This document shows, piece after piece, positions 36,812 through 48,190 of a DNA stretch of 64,000 nt. Each line of letters opens with the position of its first letter. Position 1 is the first letter of the stretch. Source of the DNA: Corylus avellana. Lineage: Eukaryota; Streptophyta; Magnoliopsida; Fagales; Betulaceae. The notes below the pieces were generated by a model. The model was not told where the DNA came from. It was given only the letters and a program-made list of their open reading frames with translations, and made no database searches. Both the position numbers and the translations under genes were made by a program. The stretch covers positions 7,529,811 to 7,593,810 of the forward strand of contig NC_081548.1 of assembly GCF_901000735.1 (NCBI RefSeq), written 5' to 3'.

Positions 36812-38066
36812 ATGGCCAGCAAAAAGGATAAAGAGAAAGTTGACTCCAAGGCTCTGACCTTAAAATTCTTCCCTTGCTACTTCTTTGCCTATTTCTTCTG
36901 TTGCCATAACCAACAGATTTTCTCACTTCTATCCTGATTCTCAAATGTCGTACTCAGGTACACTTGCCTCCTCTTATGATCCCTTTTCTGATAGGTCCAG
37001 AAATCCCTTCATTAGGTATGATAAAACGTCTGCCTATATGACTCTCCCTTATTCTCAGAATTTATTCTTGGTCGAATTAAATCGTTCTTCCTCTTCTAAA
37101 TCTGCCGGAGATATTGCCCTCCCCTACTTGTCTCCAAATTTTCACTGGATCCCTGAACATCTCTAGAAAAATTTGGCCTATTATTCTGCTGTCTTAAAAC
37201 AAACTGATTCTGTCTCTTTCAAAGCTATTCCTGACATGAATAATTCCCAAAAGATACTTTATCATAGTGTCTATTTCAAACGGATTATCACTGGAAAGGA
37301 ATGGGGTAACCATCCTCCTGTCTCAAAATCCTTTAACGGATTTACTATCCCCTGCACTTATTATGATTATGTCGATGTCTGGTTTAAATTTATGCTTTAC
37401 CAAACCTCGAATTTTGATCATTCCTGGTTTATCAATTTTGACAAAAATTTTTACGGTATCCTACCTCTCTGGTTCTCCAGATGGTGGAGCCAATTTGGCC
37501 TTCTCCCTGATATCCTCCCTCTCCAACTAGTTGAAGCCTTCCAAATAATCAAGAACAACTACAAAGTTGATTCTTATGGTTCTAAGTTTTCAACTATGCT
37601 TCATTTTGTCAAAAAATACAAACTTCCATGGATTCTGAAATGGCAATATCACCTTTCAGAAGACAAGATCCAACGGCAATGGTTTGTCAAATGGTGGGAT
37701 AAATGCTCACTAGTTGATTCCATTGTCATCTCTGTCAAAGAAATGTCTCAAGCCTCCAAGGCTCATGCTTTGCCACTAACGACTAAATCCCCACTCTTGA
37801 TTACTCCTAGTATTTTCTCCTCCCCAAAAGAAGAAAAGGAAATATCCCCTGTTTCTTCCCCTTCCACTGCATCTAGTTCTTCCAAGAAGAAATCTTCTTC
37901 AAAGAAAAAAGAAAAAATCAAAGCTCTCCTTGCTGCCCTTGAAGATGATTCTGACAACGACGAAGAAGAAGAAAAATCTGCACCGTCCCAGAAGCCCCTT
38001 CAAGTTCCCTCCTATTATGAAGACACACAAGACTACTATCCCTACCCAGGGATTGAAGATTTGTGA
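36812..38066 (+). pseudogene. ORF2 of copy A (unknown function, about 416 codons)
   Basis: The frame starts at ATGGCCAGCAAAAAGG (36812) right after TTTTTGCAG, which looks like a 3' splice site. It is frame-broken near 36860 and has a TAG at 37167-37169; the remainder is open to 38066. The middle is rich in Trp, Tyr and Phe (for example WFSRWWSQFGLLPDILPLQL). The C-terminus has a Lys/Ser stretch (SSSKKKSSSKKKEK), an acidic run and the ending YYPYPGIEDL. I recognise no domain. It is the longest conserved ORF shared by both copies besides the polyprotein. Confidence 0.7.
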
Positions 38067-38119
38067 AACAATGGCCCCATAACGGCCCAATGGCCCCATA
38101 ACGGCCACAGATTTCCCAA

Positions 38120-38500
38120 GAGTTTCAAAGAAAAAGAACTGCTACCATTCCATTAACGGTTGGTTCTCAGTTCACTGTGCATAACAACAGCAATTCATCT
38201 AAAAGATCTTCAATGGATCATTGATTTGAAGTTACTGTGCAAAACACTGTTCACTTTTACTGTTCATTGTCACGGACGACACTGTACATGATTACTGTTC
38301 GGACGCACTATTCACTGTTCAAGTTTTGTCTGCCGACACTACAGTGCCGACAGCAACTATTCCAGATTGGCTACTTTCACTGTTTCAGATTGGCGTCGAA
38401 CGTGCCTCTACTGTGCACTATTGACCGCATTAACGCGGCATCTGCTTTTCATGATTGCATTTTGTTTTATTTGATGTAATTAGCCTATATAACGGGCTCC
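38120..38500 (+). promoter_or_regulatory. Pararetroviral-type promoter with clustered ACTGTTCA boxes
   Basis: About ten ACTGTNCA/CACTGTTC words occur between 38170 and 38430, followed by CTATATAAC at 38485-38493 and a CT-rich leader. The same arrangement appears in the inverted arm (34030-34350) and, weaker at the TATA position, in copy B (47720-48060). Position downstream of the last ORF and upstream of a leader fits the promoter for full-length RNA. Confidence 0.6.
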
Positions 38501-38860
38501 CCTCCTCTTTGTATGGCAGAAGCAATTTACCAGAGATCTTCATCTTCTGAAGCTCTTTTGCTCTCTAGCCATTCCCCTGTCTTTGTTTCCTCTCCCTCTC
38601 TGTCACTTAGTTCAGTAAGCACTATCACTTACTTTTATAAGCTTATCTAATCTGTAACGATTTAATCTATAACGATTTCAAGCTTTGTTTATCCTGTTTC
38701 TCAACTGCCTTTAATATCATTTCTTTATTTTGATTATACTATTGTCATTACCGCCTCATGGCTGGTTTTATCGCTTTATTTTAAATGATCTCATTGCATG
38801 TACGTCACTCTCCCCTACTCCCTGCATCTATATGCATACTGCGCTATATATATATATATA

Positions 38861-39819
38861 ATGTTCTGACGTGGTGAAACACCACGTCAAAAAATTCTGA
38901 CGTGGGACACTGCCACGTCAGAACTGTTCTGACGTGGCAGTGCGCCACATCAGAAAAGTTCTGACGTGGTAAATGTCGCCACGTTAGAAAATATTTAATT
39001 TTTTAATTTTTAAAATTTGTAACATTTTTCTCCTCTTCTCTTCTCCCTTTCTTTTTCTTCTTCTCTTCTCCTTTTCTGTTTCTTCTCCTTCTTCTGCTTT
39101 CTTTGATCTGCCGTCGAGAGAGAGAGGAGAGGAGAGAGAGAGAGTGTAGGGAAAATAAATGAGGAGGGAAAAATAAAAAGAGGAAAAAATTGAGGAAAAA
39201 TAAGAAGAGGAAAAAATTTNNNNNNNNNNNNNNNNNNNNAGTGTTCTGAAGTAGTGCACTGCCATGTCAGAACTGTTCTGACCTGGTACTGTACCACGTG
39301 AAAAAATTCTGACGTGGGACACTGCCACGTCAACATTTTTCTGATGTGGTACAATACCATGTCAGAACAGTTCTGACATGGCAGTGCGCCACGTCAAAAA
39401 AGTTATGATGTGGTAAATGTCGCCACGTCTGAAAATATTTAATTTTTTAATTTTTTGAAATTGTAACATTTTTATCCTCTTCTCTTCTTCCTTTCTTTTT
39501 CTTCTTCTCTTCTCCTTTTCTTTTTCTTCTCCTTCTTCTGCTTTCTTTGATCTACCGTGGAGAGAGAGAGGAGAGGAGAGAGAGAGAGTGTAGGGAAAAT
39601 AAATGAGGAGGGAAGAATAAAAAGAGGAAAAAATTGAGGAAAAATAAGAAGAGGAAAAAATTTCAAAAATTCACCCTTTTTTTTTTTGACACGCTATTTT
39701 TAGCACGTCAGAAAAATATTTTTTTACGTGGCATTTTTTGCCACGTTAGAAAAATGATGACGTGGCAAAAATTATGTACTGTTTGCCACGTTAGAAAATA
39801 GTGATTTTCTTTTGTAGCG
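38861..39819. mobile_element. CACTA-like element 3, containing a 20-N gap
   Basis: It carries many TGACGTGG/CCACGTCA subterminal repeats and ends GATTTTCTTTTGTAGCG, a decayed GTAGTG terminus. The block 38861-39219 is repeated in diverged form at 39240-39664 around the gap. The orientation is that of element 2. The left terminus is missing at the junction with copy A. Confidence 0.65.
39220..39239. other. Assembly gap (20 N)
   Basis: Exactly 20 N. The sequence before the gap ends at the same point ('gaggaaaaaattt') that is reached again at 39664, so the two sides overlap in content. Confidence 0.99.
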
Positions 39820-40479
39820 TCACCCACTTGCCCTTACTTTTCTTCTCTTTTAGCATCTTTCCTTTTGGCAGATTGCATGACTTCTTCTGTGCCATGTGAC
39901 TCTTCTTCTTTATTTAGTATGTACTCATCTTTGTCGGAGCAGCTCATTTGAGCAAGTAGTCCAAAAAAAAAATAATCATATATTTGGTCATTTTCAGCTT
40001 TTTTAAGTTTGCGGTGAAATCTGACCATCCATTAATAGTTTTATGGCGTGATTTGACCGGTACTTGGTATTTGCGGCGTGAGTCGACCGATAGTTATATA
40101 TATAGGGTCAATAGCATCTATAAAAAGTTGATGTTATAGTTATATATATCGGGTCAATAGCATCTATAAAAAGTTGATGTTATTAACTTGTTATTATTGT
40201 CGACTAAATCTTAAAGTAATGATTAAATGATAGAATTTACTTCTTCATATAAGCTTAATTTTTTGGGATAAGTAGTAATTTAACATGGTGTCAGAGATCC
40301 TGGAATTGAACCTTGACTTTCTTAATTCACACTCATTTAAATTAAAAATTTCAAGTGTTGCGTATAACCTATTAAAAAGGAGTTTAAGCCCACACATGAG
40401 GAAGAGTGTTAAAATAATGATTAAATGGTTAAATTTACAATTGCTATAGGTTTAAACTTTTAGAATAACTGGTAATTTA
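39820..40479. other. Intergenic; no gene seen
   Basis: It contains a short direct duplication of 'gggtcaatagcatctataaaaagttgatgtta' type at about 40105 and 40152. No coding sequence is recognised. Confidence 0.45.
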
Positions 40480-40947
40480 ACACTAAAGGGTGTTGACGCT
40501 GATAATAAATCAACATTATGGCATCAACTTTTAGGTTAACACTGGATTTTTTTTTTTTATTTTTTTTTATTTTTTTTATTAATTTTAATTTCAATATATC
40601 ATCAGCAATGATAGTTGAGTCGACGCAAATTGGGAAAACTTCGTCGCTAATAGGGTTTAGAGTTTAATTAGGGCGGGAAAAAAAATTCTTGCTAGGTTAT
40701 TACGACGGCAAAATGTCAATGCTGATATGAAATGGTTTTTATAATTAGCGCCAGCTATCTTCAGCTCAAGGTTTGCATGGATAGAACTTCATTGCTCTCA
40801 GCATTGCGGGGTTTTTTTATGTTCTTTATGAGAAGTTTATAAAGCAGGCTCTAGCTTGAAATCTAATTGAGATATATTATTTATCAGTTTCTAAGTATTC
40901 TTAGCTGATGTGGTAGGCTTAGTTGATGTGGCAGGTTCAATCTACCT

Positions 40948-40992
<45 letters not shown>

Positions 40993-41990
40993 GAATAAGA
41001 AAAGTTCTTGCTAATGTCATTAACATCTCTAGCTTGAAATCTAATTGAGATATACTATTTAGCATTTTCTGAGCATTCTTAGCTGATGTGGCAGGCAGGC
41101 CAATCTACCTTTATATATATATATATATATATATATATTCGGGAATTAGAAAACTAATCTATAAGATAAAAGTTTGGTTTAGGAAAATGCGGAAAGCAAA
41201 ACGATTGATACTTGTATATTTTCTTATAATAAGAACATTAGCTGAGAATTGAAGGCCATCCTACTGGACATGAACCAAAAATATTATTCAATGGTCAAAC
41301 TCGTCTTCTTGTTCAAACCCATTACTTATGAACAAGACACGCGCGCCACACTTGTAGGGGAGAGTAAGTGTCTAGTCGTCAATCGGCCCGAGATCATCTG
41401 CCACTATCCTAAGGCGCTTACATTAATCATGTTGGTGATTAAGGTACATGGTTAATGACCCCGGTTGGGGTGGTCGAGGCCACCCCATGGCCTTTAGGGG
41501 TAGATAGGCCACCCAAGGACCAAATCAATTTTATTCTTTGACTTAGCCCTTGAGAGTGGATTGGCCACTCCAAGGGCAGAAAAAAATAATAATAAAAAAA
41601 ATTATTATTTGGTCACCCCTAAGGGTCATGGGGTGGCTGAAGCCACCGTCAGGCCAAATGGTGGCTCAAATCACCCCCGATGGCTAAATAAAAAAAAAAA
41701 ATTATATTTTTTTTATAATTTTATTTTATATTTTTTTATAAAAAACAAAAACGTTAAATAATATTTTATTATTTTTTATTTAATGAGACGGGTAGCATCA
41801 TTATGGTCGTTAAATTTCTTTAAAAAGATCCTGACCATAATCTAAATATATAATTTCGTGATTGGCATACTTGAAGTCGTGGTTTATATACTTGTGTAAA
41901 TGTTGTAGTTCACGTGCATGCAAGTCTTCCTTTTCCTCTAAATAATGATTATTGTTCGGTCTTTCTCGCCGAGAGATGACTTTAATGCAA
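40480..41990 (+). repeat. Segmental duplication, copy 1
   Basis: Three separated anchors match copy 2 in the same order and orientation: 40594-40740 with about 43017-43170, 41224-41445 with 43251-43475, and 41859-41925 with 46783-46850. A GC-rich piece at 41462-41690 (GGGGTGG/CCACCCC words, related to the core of the 55-kb element) is present only here, and a 178-bp unit is duplicated in tandem (40851 and 41029). No intact gene is seen. Confidence 0.65.
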
Positions 41991-42829
41991 ATGTTTGTTT
42001 CAGACATGCAACCTTTATTCCCTAGCTAGTTAGGTTTTTTCCCCTATTATTATTATTATTATTATTATTATTTTTTAAGCTAGTTATGTTAAAACATGCC
42101 ATTCATGCGCATTTCTTTGACGCAAATGTTTGTTTTCTTTCGATTTAAGCTTTTGGGATTACTAACTACTGTTTTAACATGTTTTCGCCACTAATACATA
42201 TATATATATATATATTTGGACGATTTTTTTTGTTTTAATTTTAAATTAAATTTAACAAAACAAAATAAGATAATTATATTATTGGTTTATATAAATAATA
42301 TGGTATCTATATATATAATAATTTAATTAGGAAATATATATATTTTTTTAATTTCATTTATTTAGGGTTAATAGCGTTGACATAAAACTAGACGTTATTG
42401 ACCTTTTATTAGCACCGACTAATGGGTGTTGACGCTGATAATATGTTGATAGCGTCGACTTTCGGTCGACGTTGATTTTTTTATTTTTTATTTAGAGTAG
42501 TCGACGCTGTTGATCTATTACCAACATTGATTATTAGACAACTGCGTTGACTTGTTGCTTGTCGTTGATAATGTTTAATTTTTATTTTTATTTAGGTCAA
42601 TAGCATCGACACAAAAGTATCTGGTAGTTTTTTTTTTTTTTTTTTTGGCGTGTCCCGTAGGAAGTTGAATTGAGCCCAGTGAGACCGGCCACGTTAAGAT
42701 GGTCGTAGGATTAAAGTTTTTGGGGATATACCTATAATTAGAATTGCCTAATGGGTGTTGGACGCAAATAATATGTCAATTGCATCGAATTTCAAAGGTC
42801 GATGTTACTGTCTGTTTTTTCATTTTCTC

Positions 42830-42871
<42 letters not shown>

Positions 42872-42929
42872 TGTATTTTCTCATTCATATAATAGTAGAT
42901 GTTATTAACCTATTATTACTGTCCACTAA
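41991..42929. other. Spacer with CGACGCTGATAAT-type repeats; no gene seen
   Basis: AT-rich sequence with several imperfect copies of 'gacgctgataata' and 'gtcgac' words (42425-42560), which look like subterminal repeats of a decayed CACTA-like element, and a (TA)n at about 42832-42866. Confidence 0.45.
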
Positions 42930-43739
42930 CGAGTTTTGACGCTGATAATAGGTCATCATTGTGGAATCGACTTTGAGGTCGACTCTGACTCTTTTTATTG
43001 TTTTTAAATTTAATTTAAATATATCATCAGCAATTACATTTGAGTCAGCGCAAATAGTGGAAACTTTGTCACTAATAGGGTTTAGAGTTTAACTAGGGCG
43101 CAAAAAAAAATTCCTACTAGGTCTTAACGACGACAAAATGTCGACGCATATACGAATAGTTTTTATAATTAGTGGTGACAATTAGCAGCATTGCGCTCAG
43201 CTGCTTTGCACATAACCGTGTACCTTGTTTCATTTACACTGTTTATTTTGTTATAATAAGAACATTAGCAGAAAAGGCCATGCTACGGGACATGAACTAG
43301 AAATATTATTCAATAGCCAAATTCCTCTTATTGTTCAAACCCATTACTTTGAACAATCAAAATGGCTGTTAGAAACAGGTGGCACTCTTACATACACACC
43401 ACACTGTTGGGGAGAGCAAGCTTCTAGTCATCAATCGGCCCGAGATCATCTGCCACCGTCCTAAGGCACTCACATTTTGCGTTCCAACCATGTTGGTCGT
43501 AAAGGAGATTGCTGGGCCACCAACTTTTCTCTAGGTAAGATATACAAGGTTGCATTTGCTTTTTTATTGTTTGAATGGGGGTGGTAAAGCCGGCGGAACC
43601 TAAAATCAGAAAAAGACCACCAACTATGCTAGTATAGTAAAAAATTGCTTTTTTACTTTGGTGATTCATTGTAATTAGAGCATGTTTGGAATTGCGTTTG
43701 AAAAATAGAGCTTTTAAGTCAAAAAAAGTTTTTGGGCAA

Positions 43740-46335
43740 TGATAAGTGCCAAAATATTCATATTTTAGCCCTTAACTTATATTTGTTAATTATTTAGTTT
43801 TGTTAAGTTTGTGCTATTTTATTTATTTTATGTGTTTTCTTTGTTTTATAGGTTTTTGGAAGAAAATAAAGCAATTCTGGAAGTATCTGGCTTTAAGAGA
43901 AAATTTGGGGAAAGCTAAAGGTTTTGATAGTGCGATCGATTGCAGGAGACCTGCATTCGAGCGCATTACCAGAGAGATGTTGTTGTGCTAAATATTACCT
44001 AAATTAATAGATAATATTTAGTACGTTTTAACTCGCAAGTGCACAAGATCAAAACAATAGTATAGTGTAGCAAGTACGAGGTCGAACCCACGGAGATTGT
44101 GATTTTGTTTAGAATTAATTAAAAATATCAATTTGTTACTGAATTGATATTGTGAAAAAGAAATAAAAAGATATAAAGATAAAGTAAAGGTAAAGGCAGG
44201 GCTTTGATATCCATCACTAATTATGCTCAATTAATATAACAATATGCCAATTATCTAATCATATTATGACTACCTAATATTTGCCAACCTAAGGGCATGT
44301 ATGTATACTTCTTAAGCGATTGATTTTTCTAAGCAACGAGTTAGGCATGGGTGTATAATCTAACTCTTTTCTTTCCTAAAGGATTTAGCATGATATATAC
44401 TAAGTTGTTCTTTAGAAAATCATATGTTCTATAGAAATCGATAAACACATGAGGCCTAGGGCATGGGTGTATACTCCCGGTTTCCCATGTTGATTAACCC
44501 AAGAACCGCAGTGTGGATTCTTTTGTTACTTATGTTAAACCCAGGACTCGATCATCCAAATTGATTTAACTAACTAGTTCATACCACATGCATATAATGG
44601 CCAGTCACATACATATGAGGAATTCATGAAAATAGGAATTAATCAAGTTAAGCAACACAATATAATTATCACAAAAGCGCCAATATTGACATATTAAATA
44701 AACATAATTAGGGCTTCAATCTAGCCCTCCTTAAGAGTTAGTTACACATAATTAAAATAAAAAGAAAAGAGAATGGAAAGAAGAATCGAAAACCGCTCCT
44801 AGAAGTAGCCTCCAATCCTCTCCCCAAGTTGTGCCTCTTCTAAGGATCTTAGGATGATTTAAATTGTGAGGCTTAGGGGTCTATTTATAGAGCTTAGGAG
44901 AGTCCTAGAAGCCCTAGTAATCCTCAGAAATTTGGAGTTTTAAGTCCAAGTCCAATTAGGATAAGAAAACCTAAGTCCAAATTGGACTAGGATTCGCCCA
45001 AGATTGCGGTCTTAACTTGCAGCGCGATTTTGGCCTTGCGCCGCTCCGAATTAGGGAAATTCTATTTCACAATGAGTTGTATAATTTTGAGTTAGCTTTC
45101 CAATGCTACTTGAATAACCTCAATCTAATATTTGAGCTGAAAGTTATGGTTAAAATACCGAGACGTGTTCAGAATCCAATTTTGCATCCAATTCGATTTG
45201 ACTTCAATGTGAGAAATTCCGAATTGATCCTTTCCTTTATTTGATTAAACTTAACTTTGATGGGTTAAGCTTAATCATATCTTCTAGGTTTTCCCAATTT
45301 GCCCTTTAAACTTGGAATTTGTCCAAAAACGCTTCTTTTCTTCCAAAAGCCTGTAAAAACATTAAAAACACAAAAAGAAAGTAAAATGACCAAATTAACC
45401 AAAACCAAAGGATTAAAACATGCAAGTTAAGGGCTGAAAATATGAATATTTTAGCACTTATCAGATGTCCAGACGAGTGTAGGCTTGCACTAGTGCGCAC
45501 AAGAAGCAACATCGATCGCATTTGCGATCGAGCGCAGAAGACACACGATCAATCGTAGACCTGTGATCGAGTGCACACGGGCCTGCGATTGAGTGCACCT
45601 GTGCGTAAAGAGCAAGGTTGCAAAGCCCTATTTCGGAAAGTGCACTTTTTCACCCCTTCAAAACCCTAGGTGAACTAGAACGCAAAAGCTACGATTTTTA
45701 GGGTTTTTAGAGTGTTCCTATGGCCTTTAAATAGACCCTTAAGACTTTAAAATAGACACACAATTCTAAGTAGAAGAATTAGAGACTTTTCAAGGTCAAG
45801 GTTCGGGTTTATTCTTTTCCTTCTATTTTATTTTATGAAGATGTTTAACATCAAACTCATGTATAACTAAACTCTTTAGTAGGGCTAGATTGAAGCCCTA
45901 ATTATGTTTATTTAATATTTCAATATTGGTGCTTTTGTGATAATCATATTGTGATGCTTAACTTAATTAATCCATATTTTATTGAATTTCTCATATGTGT
46001 TTGCCTGAATAACATATGCATATGGTATGGATTAGTTAATTAAATCAATTTGGATTATCGAGTCTTGGGTTTAGTAGAATAACAAAAGAATTCATCACGG
46101 GTTCTTAGGTTAATCAACATGGAAAACCGAGAGTATACACTCATGCCCTAGGTTTCGTGTGTTTGTTGATTTTCATATATTTATGTTTTCTTAAAAAACA
46201 ACTTAGTATTCACCCATACTAAATCCTTTAATAAAAAAAAGAGTTAGAGTATACACCCATGCCTAGTTGACAAACATTAGGTATTCATAATATGATTAAA
46301 GTATTGGCATATTGTTATATTATTTGAGCATATGG
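43740..46335 (+). mobile_element. LTR fragment interrupted by a related solo LTR
   Basis: It begins TGATAAGTGCCAAAATATTC, continues to 43980, resumes at 45469 and runs to about 46335, where similarity with the nested copy stops. Its terminal part is missing. It carries CGATCGCA/CGAGCGCA words near 43930 and 45510-45600 and a leader-like region. It sits inside the left half of a MITE copy that is complete at 46527. Confidence 0.65.
43981..45463 (-). mobile_element. Solo LTR, 1,483 bp, with 5-bp target duplication
   Basis: On the minus strand it begins TGATAAGTGCTAAAATATTC and ends ATATTTAGCACAACA. It is flanked by a perfect 5-bp duplication GATGT (43976-43980 and 45464-45468). 'ctataaatagacccc' on the minus strand near 44890 is a TATA region. 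No internal retrotransposon sequence is left, as expected after LTR-LTR recombination. Its host is an LTR of the same family in the opposite orientation, so the two form an inverted repeat (44230-44770 with 45800-46325). Confidence 0.85.
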
Positions 46336-46526
46336 AAAAAAGAAACATAATTAGCCCTACTATGATTAGCCTACTATGTAAGGTTGCATTTGCTTTTTTA
46401 TTGTTTGAATGGGGGTGGTAAAGCCAGTGGAACCTAAAATCAGAAAAAGAAAAATTGTTAAGACCACCAACCATATTAGTAGTAAAAAAATTGCTTTTTT
46501 ACTTTGGTGATTCATTGTAATTAGAG

Positions 46527-46757
46527 CCTGTTTAGAATTATGTTTAAAAATAAAGCCCTTAAGTCAAAAAAAGCTTTTGGACAAAAGTTTCATTTTTAAG
46601 CTTTTGCCAAAAAATGGGTTTTGGCCATTTTTAGGCTTTTTGGACCCTTAAAAGTCTTTTTAATTTTTTTTACCAAACGAATATTTTTTTTCTTCAAATG
46701 AACTTTTTAAGTGTTAAAAGCACTTTTAGGTCTTAAATACAATTCCAAACAGGCTAG
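46527..46757. mobile_element. MITE with GCCTGTTT ends
   Basis: The left end AGCCTGTTTAGAATTATGTTT and the inverse of the right end (AGCCTGTTTGGAATTGTATTT) match at 18 of 21 bases. The interior alternates AAGCTTTT and AAAAGC words. A left half of the same element lies at 43677-43739. Confidence 0.7.
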
Positions 46758-46860
46758 TCTAGTTTGCCTTAACTATTACTTGGTGATTGGTGTGCTTGAA
46801 GTTGTTGTTTATAAAGGTGTGTAAATTTTGTAGTTCACATGCATGCAAGAGTCTAGAGCC

Positions 46861-47312
46861 AGCAATTTTGAAACGACCCGCGAACCCGACATGAACACGA
46901 CATGAAAAAACAGGTATTGGGTTTGGGCTTATCAGGTTCGGGTCGTAATAGGGTCTACCCGATTAAGACCCGAAAATTTCGTGTCTGGCAGGTCGACCCC
47001 GTTTTTTTTTTTTCAAGATAAGGTAGACGTGCCTCTATTCAGTAAACCTAAAGGAACCGCGCCTCTGCCGACTGCCAGTCTGCCATATATAATGAGAAAG
47101 ACTTATTAAACATAATTCTAAATACAAGTTATGTTTTTTTTTTTTTTTTTTCTAAACATTTAAAAAAAAAAAAAATTCACTTCCATTCAGCCGAGAACCA
47201 AGCCATAGTGGAAGTAGAGGTGAAAGTGAAATTGAAAATTTTCTATCAGTCTCTCAAATGGGTCTCTCTTTTCTTTTCTTTTTACTCCTGAGTTTTTGAA
47301 GATGAAGAAGAG

Positions 47313-47314
<2 letters not shown>
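46861..47314. other. Intergenic; no gene seen
   Basis: 46865-47000 is rich in CGACCCG/CGGGTCG words of the kind seen in old plant repeats. T runs follow. No coding sequence is recognised. Confidence 0.4.

Positions 47315-47377
<63 letters not shown>
47315..47377. repeat. (TA)n microsatellite next to copy B
   Basis: About 31 uninterrupted TA units directly abutting the 3' end of the pararetroviral copy. Confidence 0.97.
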
Positions 47378-47378
<1 letters not shown>

Positions 47379-47719
47379 CGGAGGGGGAGGAAGCGCAGTC
47401 TGCATATAGATGCAGGGAGTAGGGGAGAATGATGTACATGCAAAATATAATTTAAATCAAAGCAATAAAACCAGCCATGAGGCGGTAATGACAATTGTAT
47501 AATCAAAATAAAGAACTGAAATTAAAGATAGTTGAGAAGCTGAAAACAAAACTTGATATAAGCTTGATAAAATATCTTACAAAAGTAAGTGACAGAACTT
47601 ACAGAAGTAAGTGATAGAGGAGAAGAGAGGATACAATAAGAAGGCAGGGGAGTAGCTAGAAGTAATGGGTATCAGATTATCCCAAAAAAACTTCTGCTTT
47701 ACAATGGGGGAGGGGAGCC

Positions 47720-48060
47720 CGTTAAATAGGCAAATTACAATGAGAAGAACAAAATACAATCATAATACAAATAGTAAAAGCAGATTCTGCGTTAATGCGG
47801 TCAAAAGTAAACAGTAGAATGTATGCGCACTGTGGAGTCGGTGCCAATCAGGAACAGTGAAAGTCTTCAATCAGAAATAGTAACTTGTCGGCACTGTAGT
47901 GTCGACAGACAAGACAACAATAGTAACAATAATTGGCTGTCGTCATGAACAGTGAATGTGAACAGTAATCATGCACAGTGTATCAGCAGTAGCAATGAAC
48001 AGTAAAAAGTGAGCAGTACTTTTGAACAGTACTCTTCCAATAATGGTGAATAATAAACTG
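47720..48060 (-). promoter_or_regulatory. Pararetroviral-type promoter region of copy B
   Basis: Repeated GAACAGTGA/TGCACAGTG words (plus reading) from about 47850 to 48045 match those of copy A. The TATA position reads CCTATTTAACGGG on the minus strand (47730-47718), weaker than in copy A. Confidence 0.5.
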
Positions 48061-48190
48061 AGAACCTGCCGTTATGAGCCAGTCTGAAATCTGGAAATCA
48101 AGAGTCGTCATGAGGCTATTCGTCTGTTTGGGAAGGCCGTTATGAGCCAATCTGAAAGCTGAGAAATTTAGCCGTTAAGAGGCCATTAGT

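Larger units (their letters stand above)
33759..38844 (+). mobile_element. Endogenous caulimovirid-like copy A, with inverted duplication of its 3' part
   Basis: The plus-strand segment 35684-38844 carries the end of a coat-protein-like region, a retroviral-type aspartic protease, a second ORF and a noncoding 3' region with promoter features. The segment 33759-35683 is an inverted copy (1.9 kb) of 36831-38769, so the locus is a palindrome with a 1.15-kb unique spacer. Both arms share a private frame-breaking change just after the ORF2 start region that copy B lacks, so one arm was made from the other and they are not independent insertions. Each arm then gained its own break. No LTRs were found. 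The right end meets a (TA)n tract at 38845-38860. All frames are broken, so it is a fossil. Confidence 0.75.
42930..46860 (+). repeat. Segmental duplication, copy 2, expanded by LTR insertions
   Basis: It carries the same anchors as copy 1. Between the second and third anchors it holds an LTR fragment with a nested solo LTR, and a 200-bp stretch is repeated on both sides of them (43541-43738 and 46379-46580). Confidence 0.6.
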
